The translations under genes were made by a program, and so were the position numbers. Under the pieces are notes generated by a model. It searched no databases and was not told the origin of the DNA. It saw only the letters and a program-made list of their open reading frames with translations. A DNA stretch of 49,418 nucleotides from Burkholderiales bacterium. GTDB taxonomy: Bacteria > Pseudomonadota > Gammaproteobacteria > Burkholderiales > SG8-39. Below are positions 17,144 to 27,923 of this stretch, in pieces. The stretch spans positions 1 through 49,418 of the forward strand of contig JACZJU010000247.1 in assembly GCA_014860395.1 (NCBI GenBank). The letters run 5' to 3'. Each line of letters opens with the position of its first letter. Positions within the stretch are counted from its first letter, which is position 1.

Positions 17144-18679
17144 ATGAAAGACCACTTGATCATATTCGACACCACCATGCGCGATGGCGAGCAGAGCCCC
17201 GGCGCGTCCATGACCAAGGAGGAGAAGCTGCGTATTGCCCGGCTGCTGGAGAAAATGCGCGTCGATGTGATCGAGGCGGGCTTCCCGGCGGCGTCAAACG
17301 GAGATTTCGAGGCGGTGCGCGCGGTAGCGGAAATCATCAAGGACAGCACCGTGTGCGGCCTGTCGCGTTCGAACGACAAGGACATCAGCCGCGCGGCGGA
17401 GGCGATCAAGCCGGCCAAGTCGGGACGCATCCACACCTTCATTGCCACTTCGCCCATCCATATGGAAAAAAAGCTGCGCATGACGCCTGACCAGGTATTG
17501 ACCGATGCCGTCAACGCCGTGCGCTTCGCGCGCAAGTTCACCGACGACGTCGAGTTCTCGCCCGAAGACGCAGGCCGCTCTGACGTCGACTTCCTCTGCC
17601 GTGTCCTCGAGGCGGTGATCAAGGGAGGGGCAAGAACGGTCAACATTCCGGATACGGTCGGCTACACCATGCCGGAGCAGTTCGGCGCCCTGATTCGCAC
17701 CCTGCGCGAGCGCATTCCCAATTCCGACAAAGCGATCTGGTCGGTGCACTGCCACAATGATCTTGGCCTGGCTGTGGCCAATTCGCTCGCCGCGGTGATG
17801 AACGGCGCGCGCCAGGTGGAGTGCACCATCAACGGCCTGGGCGAGCGCGCCGGCAACAGCTCGCTCGAGGAGGTCGTCATGGCGGTGCGCACGCGTCGCG
17901 ACGTGTTCCCCTGCGACACGCGTATCGATGCGACGCAGATCGTGCCCGCGTCCAAGCTCGTGTCCGGCATCACCGGTTTCCCGGTGCAGCCCAACAAGGC
18001 CATCGTCGGGGCAAACGCGTTTGCTCACGAAGCCGGGATCCATCAGGACGGGGTGCTGAAGAGCCGCGAAACCTACGAAATCATGCGCGCCGAGGACGTG
18101 GGCTGGAATGCGAACAAGCTGGTGCTGGGCAAGCATTCCGGCCGCACCGCGTTCAAAGCGCGCCTGAAGGAATTGGGCATAGCGCTCGAATCGGATCAGC
18201 AGATCAACGCCGCCTTCGCCCGATTCAAGGATTTGGCCGACAAGAAGCATGAGATCTTCGACGAGGATATCCATGCCCTGCTCTCGGGTGAGGCGGTCGC
18301 GGCGCAAAGCGAACACTGGAAGCTGGTCGACATGAATCAGGCGAGCGGCACCGGCGAGCGTCCGCACGCACACGTGGTCCTGGCCGAAGGCGGCACCGAG
18401 CGCAGCGCGGAGTCGCAGGGCGACGGTCCGGTCGACGCCATGTTCAAGGCGATCGAGAGCGTTGCGAACAGCGGCGCCGAACTGATGCTCTATTCGGTCA
18501 ATGCTGTCACTCAGGGTACCGAGTCACAGGGAGAAGTGACGGTGCGTCTGCAAAGAGCCGGGCGCATCGTCAACGGCGTCGGTGCCGATACCGACATCGT
18601 CGTGGCGTCCGCCAAGGCGTATCTTTCGGCGCTCAACAAGCTGCACAGCAAAGTGGAGCGCATCAACCCGCAGCTGTAG
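17144..18679 (+). CDS. leuA: 2-isopropylmalate synthase
   Basis: Condenses acetyl-CoA with 2-ketoisovalerate, the committed step of leucine synthesis. The 511-residue protein starts at ATG 17144 with GGAGG about 7 bases upstream. The catalytic barrel opens with [16 protein letters not shown]; metal and substrate residues are in the segments [14 protein letters not shown] and [15 protein letters not shown]. The C-terminal about 120 residues form the leucine-binding regulatory domain ([14 protein letters not shown], then [18 protein letters not shown]). Expression is probably tuned by the leader peptide upstream. Confidence 0.97.
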   Translation: MKDHLIIFDTTMRDGEQSPGASMTKEEKLRIARLLEKMRVDVIEAGFPAASNGDFEAVRAVAEIIKDSTVCGLSRSNDKDISRAAEAIKPAKSGRIHTFIATSPIHMEKKLRMTPDQVLTDAVNAVRFARKFTDDVEFSPEDAGRSDVDFLCRVLEAVIKGGARTVNIPDTVGYTMPEQFGALIRTLRERIPNSDKAIWSVHCHNDLGLAVANSLAAVMNGARQVECTINGLGERAGNSSLEEVVMAVRTRRDVFPCDTRIDATQIVPASKLVSGITGFPVQPNKAIVGANAFAHEAGIHQDGVLKSRETYEIMRAEDVGWNANKLVLGKHSGRTAFKARLKELGIALESDQQINAAFARFKDLADKKHEIFDEDIHALLSGEAVAAQSEHWKLVDMNQASGTGERPHAHVVLAEGGTERSAESQGDGPVDAMFKAIESVANSGAELMLYSVNAVTQGTESQGEVTVRLQRAGRIVNGVGADTDIVVASAKAYLSALNKLHSKVERINPQL

Positions 18680-18716
18680 GGAAGATTACACGCGGCGGGA
18701 CCGCCAAAACGGCGCC

Positions 18717-19076
18717 TCAGGACGACGCGGCGCGCGGTTGCGACAGGCGTGTGAGTCGGGCATAGAACACCGCGTTGGCGAAGAATACGAGCGCCAGCGC
18801 GGTCTCGATCAGGGCCAGCGTCGCGCTCACGCCGACATCGGCGAAGCTGCGCATCACGCCTTCGGAAAAGTAGCCGAGGATGAGCATCGACGCCCATTGA
18901 TAGGTGTAGCGTCGGCCGTGCAATATGCCCCGCAGTGGCAACAGCAAAGGCAAAGCTTTGAGGGCCAGCCAGGAGCCTCCGGGCCGCAGTGGCGCCAGCC
19001 ACAATTCCCAAGCCAGGCACAAGAAAATCAAAGCCAGCAGGCTGACGCAGGCGCCGAGGTAAACTGCCTTTTGCAA
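18717..19076 (-). CDS. DUF2069 membrane protein
   Basis: A 119-residue inner-membrane protein with four hydrophobic segments and the family stretch LPLLLPLRGILHGRRYTYQWASML. The function of DUF2069 is unknown; it is commonly encoded next to wrbA, as here. The start is TTG 19076-19074, one base after the wrbA stop codon, implying translational coupling. It faces leuA convergently with 37 bases between the stops. Confidence 0.88.
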   Translation of the reverse strand: MQKAVYLGACVSLLALIFLCLAWELWLAPLRPGGSWLALKALPLLLPLRGILHGRRYTYQWASMLILGYFSEGVMRSFADVGVSATLALIETALALVFFANAVFYARLTRLSQPRAASS

Positions 19077-19077
19077 G

Positions 19078-19701
<624 letters not shown>

Positions 19702-19751
19702 TTATAGGGCAGTGGTCGGCCGCGATCTGCGAGTCGCTCGGGCGATGCGTA

Positions 19752-20357
19752 TCAGCGCAGCTTGCCGTCATAGCGCCACTGATGCTTCCACGCCGCCTCT
19801 ACCGCACGTGGATACTTCGGCTTGCCCAGGCTGCCGTTGTAGCGCCCCAGCGCCCGGTACAGGTCGCCTTGTTCCAGATCGAGATAATGGCGCAGGATGG
19901 TGCAGCCGTAACGGATGTTCTTGCGTATATCGAACAGGTTGTCGCCGTCTGAACCGATGAGCTTTACCCAGAACGGCATCACTTGCATGAACCCGCGCGC
20001 ACCGGCTCTGGATACGGCGTACTTCTTGAATCCGCTCTCGACCTGGATCAGACCCAGCACCAGCTGCGGGTCCAGGCCGGCGCGGGTGGCCTCGTAGTGC
20101 ACGGATTTCAGAAACGCTATGCGACTCTCATAGTCGCGGATGCGCGTATCCAGCCGCCGAGACATCGCGCTTAGCCAGTTGACCTCGTCCAGCTTGGAGT
20201 CGAAGGCGGAAGTCGGCGGCGCGCGATCACTTACCGCCTTGGACAGCGCTGCCGCTACGCTTGCGGCGAGCGGCTCATAAATTTGCGCCCCGGCCATTGT
20301 TGCGCCATGCGCGCAAAGCAACGCCACACACAGGGCCCATCGTGCTACTGCGCGCAT
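19752..20357 (-). CDS. Lytic transglycosylase (SLT domain)
   Basis: Secreted peptidoglycan-cleaving enzyme. The N-terminus is a signal peptide ([24 protein letters not shown]). The SLT domain occupies about residues 85-190, with the catalytic glutamate in [16 protein letters not shown], then [30 protein letters not shown] and [15 protein letters not shown]. It overlaps the 3' end of proS by 13 bases, so the two are co-transcribed; this pairing recurs in betaproteobacteria. Confidence 0.93.
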   Translation of the reverse strand: MRAVARWALCVALLCAHGATMAGAQIYEPLAASVAAALSKAVSDRAPPTSAFDSKLDEVNWLSAMSRRLDTRIRDYESRIAFLKSVHYEATRAGLDPQLVLGLIQVESGFKKYAVSRAGARGFMQVMPFWVKLIGSDGDNLFDIRKNIRYGCTILRHYLDLEQGDLYRALGRYNGSLGKPKYPRAVEAAWKHQWRYDGKLR

Positions 20358-22060
20358 AGCCTCGCTTTGACGAATGCGGGCAATTCGTCCAGGGCCACCG
20401 CGGTCGACGCCTGCTCGCTGCGCCCCTGGTATTCGAGCTTGCCCTCTTTCAGCCCGCGCTCGCCCACCACGACGCGGTGCGGAATGCCGATGAGTTCCAT
20501 GTCGGCGAACATCACGCCGGGGCGCTCGTCGCGGTCATCGAGCAGCACCTCCATGCCCGCCGCAGTGAACTCCTGATACAACCGCTCGCAAGTCTCCCTG
20601 ACCTGGGCGCTCTTGCGATAGCCGATCGGCACCAACGCCAGCTGAAACGGCGCGATCGGCTGCGGGAAGGCGATACCGCGCGTGTCGTGGTTCTGTTCGA
20701 TGGCGGCGCCGACAATGCGCGTAATACCGATGCCGTAGCAGCCCATTTCGAACGCGCGCGACTTGCCCGACTCGTCCAGAAAAACCGCTTTCATCGCCTC
20801 GGAGTACTTGGTGCGCAGCTGAAAAATGTGCCCGACCTCGATGCCGCGGCAGATCGCCAGCGTGCCCTTGCCGTCCGGGCTCGGGTCGCCCGCCACGACA
20901 TTGCGGATATCGGCGACGAGCCCCGGCTCGGGCAGGTCGCGGCCGAAATTGACACCGGCGAGGTGATAGCCTTCCTCGTTGGCGCCGCAGATGAAATCGG
21001 CCATGCCGGCGACCGCGCGGTCGGCAATCACTTTGACCCCGGCGTCCGCGCCGAGCGGTCCGATAAAGCCGGGCTTGCAATTGAGATGACGTTCGACTTC
21101 GGCATCGGTGGCGAAGCGGAACGGATCCATTCCGGGGAGCTTCTGCGCCTTGATCTCGTTCAGACTGTGGTCGCCGCGCACCAACAGCAGCACGAACTCG
21201 TCATCGTGCATCACGGCGATCGCTTTGACCGTTTGGACGAGTTGCGCGCCCAAGAGCAGCGCAACGTCCTCGCAGCGGGTCTTGCCCGGGGTCGGCACCT
21301 TGCGCAGGGGGGCGGAAGGCGCTGGGCGCTCAGTTTGCGGCGCCAGTGCCTCGGCGAGTTCGACATTGGCAGCGTAGTCCGATCCCGGGCAATAAGCGAT
21401 GGCATCTTCGCCCGAGTCGGCCAGCACGTGAAACTCGTGCGAACCGGTGCCGCCGATGGCGCCGGTGTCGGCAGACACGGCACGGAACTTCAGCCCGAGG
21501 CGCGTGAAAATCCGTGTATAGGTGTCGTACATGTTTTGGTATTCGCGCTGGAGGTCGGCATAGTCGGCGTGGAAGGAATAGCCGTCCTTCATCGTGAACT
21601 CGCGCCCACGCATGATGCCGAAGCGCGGGCGGCGCTCGTCGCGGAATTTGGTCTGGATCTGGTAGAAATGCGCCGGTAGTTGGCGATAGCTTCGAAGTTC
21701 GCTACGCGCGAGATCGGTGACAACCTCTTCGGAGGTTGGCTGAATCAGGAAGTCGCGCTGATGCCGATCCTTGAAACGCAGCAGCTCCGCTCCGTATTTT
21801 TCCCAACGGCCGGATTCCTGCCACAATTCCGCCGGCTGCACCACGGGGATCGAAAGCTCGACCGCTCCGGCGCGGTTCATTTCCTCACGCACGATAGCCT
21901 CGACCTTGCGCACGACGCGCAAGCCCAGCGGCATCCAGGTGTAGATGCCGCCGGCAAGGCGACGGATAAGGCCGGCGCGCAGCATCAGCTTATGGCTGAC
22001 GATTTCCGCATCGGTGGGTGCTTCCCTGAGGGTGGAGATAAAAAACTGCGAGACGCGCAT
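20345..22060 (-). CDS. proS: Proline-tRNA ligase, bacterial type with editing domain
   Basis: Class II synthetase charging tRNA-Pro. The 571-residue length is that of the bacterial form carrying the YbaK-type editing insertion (about residues 225-405). Motif 1 lies around [20 protein letters not shown]; motif 2 in the segment [20 protein letters not shown]; motif 3 in [15 protein letters not shown]. The anticodon-binding domain is C-terminal. A tRNA-Pro gene lies elsewhere in the window (30783). The gene is divergent from rppH. Confidence 0.96.
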   Translation of the reverse strand: MRVSQFFISTLREAPTDAEIVSHKLMLRAGLIRRLAGGIYTWMPLGLRVVRKVEAIVREEMNRAGAVELSIPVVQPAELWQESGRWEKYGAELLRFKDRHQRDFLIQPTSEEVVTDLARSELRSYRQLPAHFYQIQTKFRDERRPRFGIMRGREFTMKDGYSFHADYADLQREYQNMYDTYTRIFTRLGLKFRAVSADTGAIGGTGSHEFHVLADSGEDAIAYCPGSDYAANVELAEALAPQTERPAPSAPLRKVPTPGKTRCEDVALLLGAQLVQTVKAIAVMHDDEFVLLLVRGDHSLNEIKAQKLPGMDPFRFATDAEVERHLNCKPGFIGPLGADAGVKVIADRAVAGMADFICGANEEGYHLAGVNFGRDLPEPGLVADIRNVVAGDPSPDGKGTLAICRGIEVGHIFQLRTKYSEAMKAVFLDESGKSRAFEMGCYGIGITRIVGAAIEQNHDTRGIAFPQPIAPFQLALVPIGYRKSAQVRETCERLYQEFTAAGMEVLLDDRDERPGVMFADMELIGIPHRVVVGERGLKEGKLEYQGRSEQASTAVALDELPAFVKARLCAQ

Positions 22061-22194
22061 GTGAATTCCGGTGGCTTCGGCCGCGCTATTTTACTCGAAG
22101 ATCGCGGCACCGATGGCGCGGCGACGAGCCGCTTTCATTGCGCCGTGAAATGTGGAAGAATGGTGCAACTACTAGTTTTCAAGGTGAATGTATC

Positions 22195-22713
22195 ATGCTC
22201 GACCGTGAGGGCTATCGCCCGAACGTCGGCATTGTTCTCTGTAACGCAAGGAACGAGGTATTCTGGGGCAAACGCATCAAGGAGCATTCTTGGCATTTTC
22301 CGCAAGGCGGAATCAAGCACGTTGAAACCCCGGAGCAGGCGATGTTCCGGGAGCTTGAAGAAGAGGTGGGCCTGAAGGCCCACCATGTCAAGATCCTTGG
22401 GCGCACCAGAAACTGGCTGCGTTACGAAGTGCCGGCGCAGTGGATCAGGCGTGAGTGGCGCGGCAGCTACCGGGGCCAGAAGCAGATCTGGTTCCTGTTG
22501 CGCCTGATCGCGCGCGACAGCGACGTGTCGCTGCGCGCGAGCGAACACCCGGAGTTCGACGCGTGGCGCTGGCACGAGTACTGGGTCCCCCTGGAAACCG
22601 TAATCGAGTTCAAGCGCGAGGTATACGCCCAGGCGCTGAACGAGTTGGCGCGTTATCTGAATCGGGATGCCGGCCACGGAAAACACGACTCCGCACTGCG
22701 TTCCGTGCGATGA
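22195..22713 (+). CDS. rppH: RNA pyrophosphohydrolase (Nudix)
   Basis: Removes pyrophosphate from the 5' end of mRNAs, triggering RNase E decay. The Nudix box is complete: [17 protein letters not shown], continuing into EEEVGL. The opening [20 protein letters not shown] from ATG 22195 is the standard N-terminus; upstream in-frame codons are not family-like. The 172-residue protein keeps WHFPQGG and the [11 protein letters not shown] segment. Divergent from proS with 134 bases between the starts, as in many betaproteobacteria. Confidence 0.95.
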   Translation: MLDREGYRPNVGIVLCNARNEVFWGKRIKEHSWHFPQGGIKHVETPEQAMFRELEEEVGLKAHHVKILGRTRNWLRYEVPAQWIRREWRGSYRGQKQIWFLLRLIARDSDVSLRASEHPEFDAWRWHEYWVPLETVIEFKREVYAQALNELARYLNRDAGHGKHDSALRSVR

Positions 22714-22801
22714 ATGCGTCAGATTCGAGGCCGGACGCCTGATCAGCGGCCGGGTGCCCGTTCACTGCAGTAATTGCAATGTCCGATCCTGGGAGCATTA
22801 G

Positions 22802-23395
22802 ATGACGCGCCAATACCATCCTCTTACCGCACACCGCCTGCAAGCCGGAGCGCGCTTTCACCTGCCGGGACAGGATCCGGAGCACGTGCGCATCGATTCT
22901 CCCGCGCTCGCGGTAATGACCGACTTGAGACGGATTCCGGCCGCGACCATCGATTTGGAGGCGCCGCTGGATGCGGCCAATCGTTTCATGATCCGTCGCG
23001 GCGTACGCTTGCTCTTGGTGACTGATGATGAGCGGCAGGTGCTGGGTCTGATCACCGCGAATGACGTCTTGGGCGAGAAGCCGGTGAAGTTCGCGCTGGA
23101 GCGCGGCATCAAGCGCCAGGACATTCGCGTGGCGGATATCATGAGCCCGCGCGAGCGGCTGGAAGTGCTTCTCTACGCCGACCTGGTCCAAGCCGAGGTG
23201 GGGCACGTGGTGGCGACGCTGAAGCACTCCGGGCGGCAGCACGCGCTGGTCATCGATTTGAACGGAAACGGCGAGGCACAGACCGTCCGCGGTATATTTT
23301 CGGCGTCGCAGATCGCGCGCCAGCTCGGTATTGCGATCCAGACCACCGAAGTGGCGCAGACGTTTGCCGAAATAGGGGCGGCGCTCGGGCATTGA
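22802..23395 (+). CDS. CBS-domain pair protein
   Basis: A 197-residue soluble protein with two CBS domains (roughly residues 40-100 and 115-195), which usually bind adenine nucleotides as energy or ligand sensors. Seen are MTDLRRIPAATIDLEAPLD, the end of the first domain LGLITANDVLGEK, and the second opening IRVADIMSPRERLEV, with GIFSASQIARQLG near the end. GGGAG lies 7 bases before the ATG. No effector domain is attached, so its partner is unknown. It lies alone between rppH and the rubrerythrin operon. Confidence 0.9.
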   Translation: MTRQYHPLTAHRLQAGARFHLPGQDPEHVRIDSPALAVMTDLRRIPAATIDLEAPLDAANRFMIRRGVRLLLVTDDERQVLGLITANDVLGEKPVKFALERGIKRQDIRVADIMSPRERLEVLLYADLVQAEVGHVVATLKHSGRQHALVIDLNGNGEAQTVRGIFSASQIARQLGIAIQTTEVAQTFAEIGAALGH

Positions 23396-23432
23396 AGCAA
23401 GTCGTTCTCTACGCCGGCAACGGGGGATACGG

Positions 23433-23461
23433 TTGACAGCCTGAAGCGAAATAATTATACT
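23433..23461 (+). promoter_or_regulatory. Strong sigma-70 promoter of the rubrerythrin operon
   Basis: A perfect -35 box TTGACA (23433-23438), an ideal 17-base spacer and TATACT (23456-23461). It lies 150 bases before the rubrerythrin start, in the most AT-rich stretch of the window. Confidence 0.75.
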
Positions 23462-23466
23462 GAGTC

Positions 23467-23503
23467 TAATATTTGGAATTTAGTTATATATTTCCATATA
23501 TTA
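23467..23503 (+). promoter_or_regulatory. Operator-like inverted repeat downstream of the rubrerythrin promoter
   Basis: TAATATTTGGA (23467-23477) and TCCATATATTA (23493-23503) form an inverted repeat matching at 10 of 11 positions, separated by 15 AT-rich bases. It sits just after the -10 box, where a repressor would block initiation. The regulator is unknown; the half-site does not match FNR (TTGAT). Confidence 0.5.
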
Positions 23504-23610
23504 ATGATTATGTGGATAATGTTTTGTAAGTTTGACATTTCGCAAGGCATTCCCAGTCATTATTTGGTATGTTTTTTCTCTTTTTGACGCTATGACCATC
23601 CGGAGGAATC

Positions 23611-24030
23611 ATGAAACTCAAAGGCACAAAAACCGAGGGATACCTGAAAGAAGCATTCGCTGGGGAATCGCAGGCCAACCGCCGCTACCTGTACTTCGCA
23701 AACAAGGCTGACATCGAAGGCCAGAACGACGTTGCCGCGCTGTTTCGGTCGACCGCGGAAGGTGAAACCGGTCACGCGCACGGCCACCTGGAATATCTGG
23801 AGCAGGTGGGCGATCCGGCAACCGGACTGCCGATCGGCTCCAGCCGCCAGAATCTGACGTCTGCCGTTGCCGGCGAAACGCACGAATACACCGACATGTA
23901 TCCGGGCATGGCCAAAGGCGCGCGCGACGAGGGCTTCGAGGAAATCGCCGATTGGTTCCAAACGCTGGCAAAAGCCGAGCGCTCGCACGCCAACCGGTTC
24001 CAGAAGGCTCTGGACGCGCTCGCGGACTGA
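23611..24030 (+). CDS. Rubrerythrin-type diiron protein lacking the rubredoxin domain
   Basis: Ferritin-like four-helix protein with a non-haem diiron site, in this family usually a peroxide reductase. Diiron ligands are expected from the E-x-x-H-type segments [40 protein letters not shown] and [11 protein letters not shown]. The 139-residue protein ends right after the four-helix bundle and contains no cysteine, so the C-terminal rubredoxin iron site of classical rubrerythrin is absent; electrons must come from another protein. GGAGG lies 5 bases before the ATG. The Fe-S protein encoded next is the obvious candidate donor (inference). Confidence 0.93.
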   Translation: MKLKGTKTEGYLKEAFAGESQANRRYLYFANKADIEGQNDVAALFRSTAEGETGHAHGHLEYLEQVGDPATGLPIGSSRQNLTSAVAGETHEYTDMYPGMAKGARDEGFEEIADWFQTLAKAERSHANRFQKALDALAD

Positions 24031-24050
24031 ACGCGCAAGCGTGTCAGGGG

Positions 24051-24071
24051 AGGGGAGGATATCCTCTCCCC
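24051..24071 (+). repeat. Stem-loop after the rubrerythrin gene
   Basis: The segment GGGGAGGAT (24052-24060) is followed directly by ATCCTCTCC (24061-24069), an inverted repeat with one G-U pair. It resembles the GAGGGGA/TCCCCTC hairpins seen elsewhere in the window but is less exact. It may reduce read-through into the Fe-S gene, leaving rubrerythrin the most abundant product. Confidence 0.4.
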
Positions 24072-24131
24072 GGTCAGTGCGGTTGCGTTGACCGCTCGCT
24101 TTTCGCTATCAGCCCCTAACCTTAGGCCCAT

Positions 24132-25460
24132 ATGAGCACGCGCGAAGGGAGCCTCGAAGCTCCCACCCGGCATCCTATCGACTGGAAATCGCCGGATTTC
24201 TACGACGAAGACAAACTCAACGCGGAGCTGCACCGTGTCTATGACATTTGCCACGGTTGTCGCCGCTGCGTCAGCCTGTGCACGGCTTTTCCGACTTTGT
24301 TCGATCTCGTCGACGAGAGCAAGACCGGCGAAGTGGATGGCGTGGACACGAAGGACTTCGGTAAAGTGGTCGACCAGTGCTATCTGTGCGATCTGTGCTA
24401 CATGACCAAGTGCCCCTACGTGCCGCCGCACCAGTGGAACGTCGACTTTCCGCATCTGATGCTGCGCGCCAAGGCGGTCAAGTACAAGAAGGGCGAGGTG
24501 CGCATGCGCGACCGGCTCCTGTCCTCTACCGACGCGATCGGCAAGCTTGCCGCGATACCGGTGGTGGCGCAGACGGTGAACGCGCTGAACAGCAACGGTG
24601 CCGCGCGCGCGCTGATGCAAAAAGCCATAGGCGTGCACCAGGAGCGCAAGCTCCCGCCCTATAGCCCGTCACGCTTTCGCAGTGCGGCGCGGGCGAGCGC
24701 AGCACACGCCGTCAAAGACAGCGAGCGCACGCCGGGGAAGGTCGCAATCTTTGCGACCTGTTACGTCAATTACAACGAGCCGGGCATCGGGCACGATCTG
24801 ATCAAGCTGCTCGACCACAACGAAATCCCCCATGTGATTGTGGAAAAGGAGGCTTGTTGCGGCATGCCCAAGCTGGAGCTGGGCGACCTGGAGGCCGTCG
24901 AGCGGCTCAAGCTCGTCAACATCCCGCCGCTGGCCCGGCTTGCGCGCGAAGGCTACGCCATCCTCACCGCAGTCCCCTCGTGCACGCTCATGTTCAAGTC
25001 CGAGCTGCCGCTGCTGTTCCCGGACGACGCCGAGGTAAAGGCAGTGTCAGAAGCGATGTTCGATCCGTTCGAATACCTGGTGCTGCGCCACAAGGACGGC
25101 ATGCTCAAGACCGATTTCAAACAGCCCCTGGGGAAGGTTTCATACCATATCCCCTGCCACTCGCGGGTGCAGAACATCGGGCAGAAGACGCGCGAGGCGC
25201 TGCAGCTGGTGCCGCAGACCACGGTGAACACGGTGGAGCGCTGCTCCGGGCATGACGGCACCTGGGGCGTGAAGTCGGAGTACTTCGCCAATTCGATGAA
25301 AATCGGCCGCCCGGTGTTCAAAGCCATGGCCGAGGGCGACCCGGATTACATCAGTTCCGATTGCGCCATCGCCGGGCGCCACATCCAGCAGGGAATGGGT
25401 GATACCAGAGCGCAGAGGCAGCATCCGTTGACCTTGATGCGCATCGCCTATGGACTGTAA
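24132..25460 (+). CDS. GlpC/HdrD-like Fe-S protein (4Fe-4S ferredoxin plus CCG domains)
   Basis: A 442-residue soluble redox protein. Near residues 37-47 is [11 protein letters not shown] and near 80-91 [12 protein letters not shown], two [4Fe-4S] motifs, the second with four rather than three residues before its last cysteine. Two cysteine-rich (CCG-type) domains follow, the first with [17 protein letters not shown], the second with [13 protein letters not shown] and [11 protein letters not shown], where the usual CCG reads CSG. Such proteins pass electrons between quinone or thiol centres. It lies between rubrerythrin and DUF3501, an arrangement I have seen as recurrent in proteobacteria. 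No catalytic partner (FAD oxidase) is encoded nearby. Confidence 0.9.
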   Translation: MSTREGSLEAPTRHPIDWKSPDFYDEDKLNAELHRVYDICHGCRRCVSLCTAFPTLFDLVDESKTGEVDGVDTKDFGKVVDQCYLCDLCYMTKCPYVPPHQWNVDFPHLMLRAKAVKYKKGEVRMRDRLLSSTDAIGKLAAIPVVAQTVNALNSNGAARALMQKAIGVHQERKLPPYSPSRFRSAARASAAHAVKDSERTPGKVAIFATCYVNYNEPGIGHDLIKLLDHNEIPHVIVEKEACCGMPKLELGDLEAVERLKLVNIPPLARLAREGYAILTAVPSCTLMFKSELPLLFPDDAEVKAVSEAMFDPFEYLVLRHKDGMLKTDFKQPLGKVSYHIPCHSRVQNIGQKTREALQLVPQTTVNTVERCSGHDGTWGVKSEYFANSMKIGRPVFKAMAEGDPDYISSDCAIAGRHIQQGMGDTRAQRQHPLTLMRIAYGL

Positions 25461-25557
25461 GCCTGATTAATCAGCCGAGCGGGCACGTTCCCTCGGATTC
25501 TCCTAAATCAACCGCTTGACGGAAACGACGTTAGGCGCACACTAGATCGTGACGATT

Positions 25558-26163
25558 ATGACCACAATGCAAAAGACCACCCACAACATCGCCAGAGACA
25601 GCCTGCTCAGCCTGGAAGCGTACGCCCGGCAGCGCAAGGATTTTCGCGCCAAGGTCATGGCGCACAAGAGGGACCGTACAGTGCACTTGGGCGGGCACGT
25701 GACCCTTGTCTTCGAGGACGAGCAGACCATACGCTATCAGATCCAGGAAATGCTGCGCATCGAGCGCACGTTCGAGGAGGCCGGCATACAGGACGAGCTC
25801 GACGCCTACAATCCGCTGATCCCGGACGGTCGGAATTTCAAAGCCACCATGATGATCGAATATCCGGATGTCGAGGAACGCAAGCGCGCACTGGCGGAAT
25901 TAAAGGGAATCGAAGACCGGGTCTGGGTGCAGGTGGAAGGCTGTGCCCGCGTGTACGCAATTGCCGATGAAGACCTGGAGCGTGAAACCGAGGAAAAGAC
26001 CTCAGCCGTGCACTTCCTGCGCTTCGAATTGAACGAGGAGATGGCCAAGTCGCTGAAATCCGGCGCGGCCTTGTCCCTGGGCGTGGACCACGAGAATTAT
26101 CAGGCCGAGATTGGCGCGGTTGCCGCCGGCATACGTGCCTCCCTGGCGCAAGACCTGGACTGA
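25558..26163 (+). CDS. DUF3501 family protein
   Basis: A soluble, acidic protein of about 201 residues without recognised catalytic motifs. Family features are the opening RDSLLSLEAYARQRKDFRAK, then HVTLVFEDEQTIRYQIQEML and DAYNPLIPDGRNFKATMMIE. The start is uncertain: GTG 25549, ATG 25558 and ATG 25567 are all possible and none has a good ribosome-binding site. DUF3501 genes usually sit beside the Fe-S protein and rubrerythrin, as here, so a role in the same redox process is likely, but its function is unknown. Confidence 0.9.
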   Translation: MTTMQKTTHNIARDSLLSLEAYARQRKDFRAKVMAHKRDRTVHLGGHVTLVFEDEQTIRYQIQEMLRIERTFEEAGIQDELDAYNPLIPDGRNFKATMMIEYPDVEERKRALAELKGIEDRVWVQVEGCARVYAIADEDLERETEEKTSAVHFLRFELNEEMAKSLKSGAALSLGVDHENYQAEIGAVAAGIRASLAQDLD

Positions 26164-26166
26164 GTC

Positions 26167-26673
26167 ATGCGACCGTGGCCGGCGCTGGCGCTGCTTCTGC
26201 CGCTTGCAGCCGGCGCGCAAACTTCTGATATCGGCGACCAAACGCGTCCCGACGAGGTCCAGGTGTCGCTCCCGCAATATCCCAAGCCGGAGAATTACCT
26301 GCCGTTCGAGGTGAGCGCAACCACTCCGTTTGCCTTTTCCATTGATGCGAAGTCGCTTAGCGTCGGCGCCGACGGGGTGGTGCGTTACACGTTGATCGCG
26401 AAAAGCGCCGCTGGCGCGCTCAACATCAGCTTCGAGGGCATGCGCTGCGCCGATCGCCAGTACCGAATATACGCGTTCGGGACAGCCGACAAGACTTGGC
26501 ACGGGGCGCGCAATTCGAAATGGCAGACGATACGGTTGGATTCGCGCAACGCGCAGCGGGTGGTGCTTTACAGCGATTATTTCTGTCCGTTTGCCGCTCC
26601 GATTGCGAGCGCCGAAGAAGCATTGCGGGCGCTCAAGAGCGGCGGCAACCCGCGGTCTGGCTTGACGGACTAG
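26167..26673 (+). CDS. CNP1-like family secreted protein
   Basis: A 168-residue protein with a short signal peptide (MRPWPALALLLPLAAGAQ). The mature part contains LPQYPKPENYLPFEVSATTP, then FEGMRCADRQYRIYAFGTAD and YSDYFCPFAAPI, the pattern of the CNP1-like family (named after a cryptic neisserial protein). Two cysteines in the mature part could form a disulfide. It begins 3 bases after the DUF3501 stop, so it belongs to the same transcript although it acts in the envelope. Function unknown. It converges on proB. Confidence 0.87.
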   Translation: MRPWPALALLLPLAAGAQTSDIGDQTRPDEVQVSLPQYPKPENYLPFEVSATTPFAFSIDAKSLSVGADGVVRYTLIAKSAAGALNISFEGMRCADRQYRIYAFGTADKTWHGARNSKWQTIRLDSRNAQRVVLYSDYFCPFAAPIASAEEALRALKSGGNPRSGLTD

Positions 26674-26803
26674 TAGCGCCGGAAAAAATTGTAGCCGTGG
26701 CCACTGCCACGCGGTTCAAGCAGATGTGGTTTGAGGCAAGGTTGCTGCTATGCCGTTAAACATTCGCTGCGCGAGTGTTACCCTGCGCCGCAACCTCACT
26801 CTG

Positions 26804-27922
26804 TCAAAGCAGTACCAAGTTATCTCGGTGGATCAGTTCGGGCTCGTCCACATAGCCGAGGATGGAAGGGATTTCGCTGCTGGGTTTGCCCACGATGCGG
26901 CGGGCCTCGTGGGCACCATAGTTCACCAGCCCGCGCGCGACTTCCTTGCCCTCGAGTGAGATGCAGGCAACCACGGCGCCGCGCTCGAACGCGCCTTCTA
27001 TGCTTTTCACGCCTATTGGCAGCAGGCTCTTGCCTTCCTTGGCCAGCGCGCGTGTCGCGCCCGCATCCAGCAGCAGTCTGCCGTTGACCTGCAAATGGTC
27101 CGCCAGCCACTGCTTGCGCGCCGCGATCGGCATGGTTTCGGCTACGAGTTGAGTGCCGATCGCCTCCCCTTGCGCCAGGCGCAGCAGCACATCCGGTTCG
27201 TGCCCGGAGGCGATCACCGTATGCGCCCCGGAGCGGGCGGCGCGCTTTGCGGCGAGCACCTTGGTCAGCATGCCGCCTTTGGCGATGTGGCTGCCGGGCT
27301 TGCCGCACATGCGCTCGAGTTCCGCCGCGCCGGCCTTGGCTTCGCGCACCAGCTCGGCCGACGCGTGCTCGCGCGGATCGCGCGTGTACAAGCCGGCCTG
27401 GTCGGTGAGGATGACCAGGCACTCGGCTTCGATCAGATTGGTAACCAAGGCCGCCAGCGTGTCGTTGTCGCCGAACTTGATTTCGTCGGTGACCACGGTG
27501 TCGTTCTCGTTGATGATGGGGATCACGCCCAGGGCGAGCAAGGTGCGCAGGGTCGAGCGCGCATTGAGATAACGCTGGCGGTCGGCCAGATCCGCGTGCG
27601 TCAACAGCACCTGGGCAGTATGCAGGCCGTGCTCGCGAAAGGACGACTCGTACACCTGCACCAGGCCCATCTGGCCCACCGCTGCTGCCGCCTGCAGTTC
27701 GTGCATCGCCTGCGGGCGCCGCGTCCAGCCCAGCCGCTGCATGCCCTCGGCGATGGCGCCGCTGGACACCAGCACCACTTCCTTGCCGCCTGCCCGCAGT
27801 TGCGCGATCTGTGCCGCCCAGCGCGCGATCGCTGCCCGATCCAGTCCCTGGCCCTGGTTGGTGACGAGCGAGCTGCCGACCTTGACCACGAGGCGGCGCG
27901 CCGATATGAGCAGCGATGCCAT
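26804..27922 (-). CDS. proB: Glutamate 5-kinase
   Basis: Phosphorylates glutamate, the first step of proline synthesis, and is feedback inhibited by proline. The 372-residue length indicates kinase plus C-terminal PUA domain. Seen are the opening [40 protein letters not shown] in the active site, the lysine/glycine segment [14 protein letters not shown], and the PUA part [20 protein letters not shown]. It starts one base after the obgE stop, so it is transcribed with obgE. The 130 bases beyond its stop show nothing recognisable. Confidence 0.96.
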   Translation of the reverse strand: MASLLISARRLVVKVGSSLVTNQGQGLDRAAIARWAAQIAQLRAGGKEVVLVSSGAIAEGMQRLGWTRRPQAMHELQAAAAVGQMGLVQVYESSFREHGLHTAQVLLTHADLADRQRYLNARSTLRTLLALGVIPIINENDTVVTDEIKFGDNDTLAALVTNLIEAECLVILTDQAGLYTRDPREHASAELVREAKAGAAELERMCGKPGSHIAKGGMLTKVLAAKRAARSGAHTVIASGHEPDVLLRLAQGEAIGTQLVAETMPIAARKQWLADHLQVNGRLLLDAGATRALAKEGKSLLPIGVKSIEGAFERGAVVACISLEGKEVARGLVNYGAHEARRIVGKPSSEIPSILGYVDEPELIHRDNLVLL

Positions 27923-27923
27923 G

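Noticed and set aside
20477..21679. Plus-strand open frame across proS
   Set aside because: Antisense shadow of proS.
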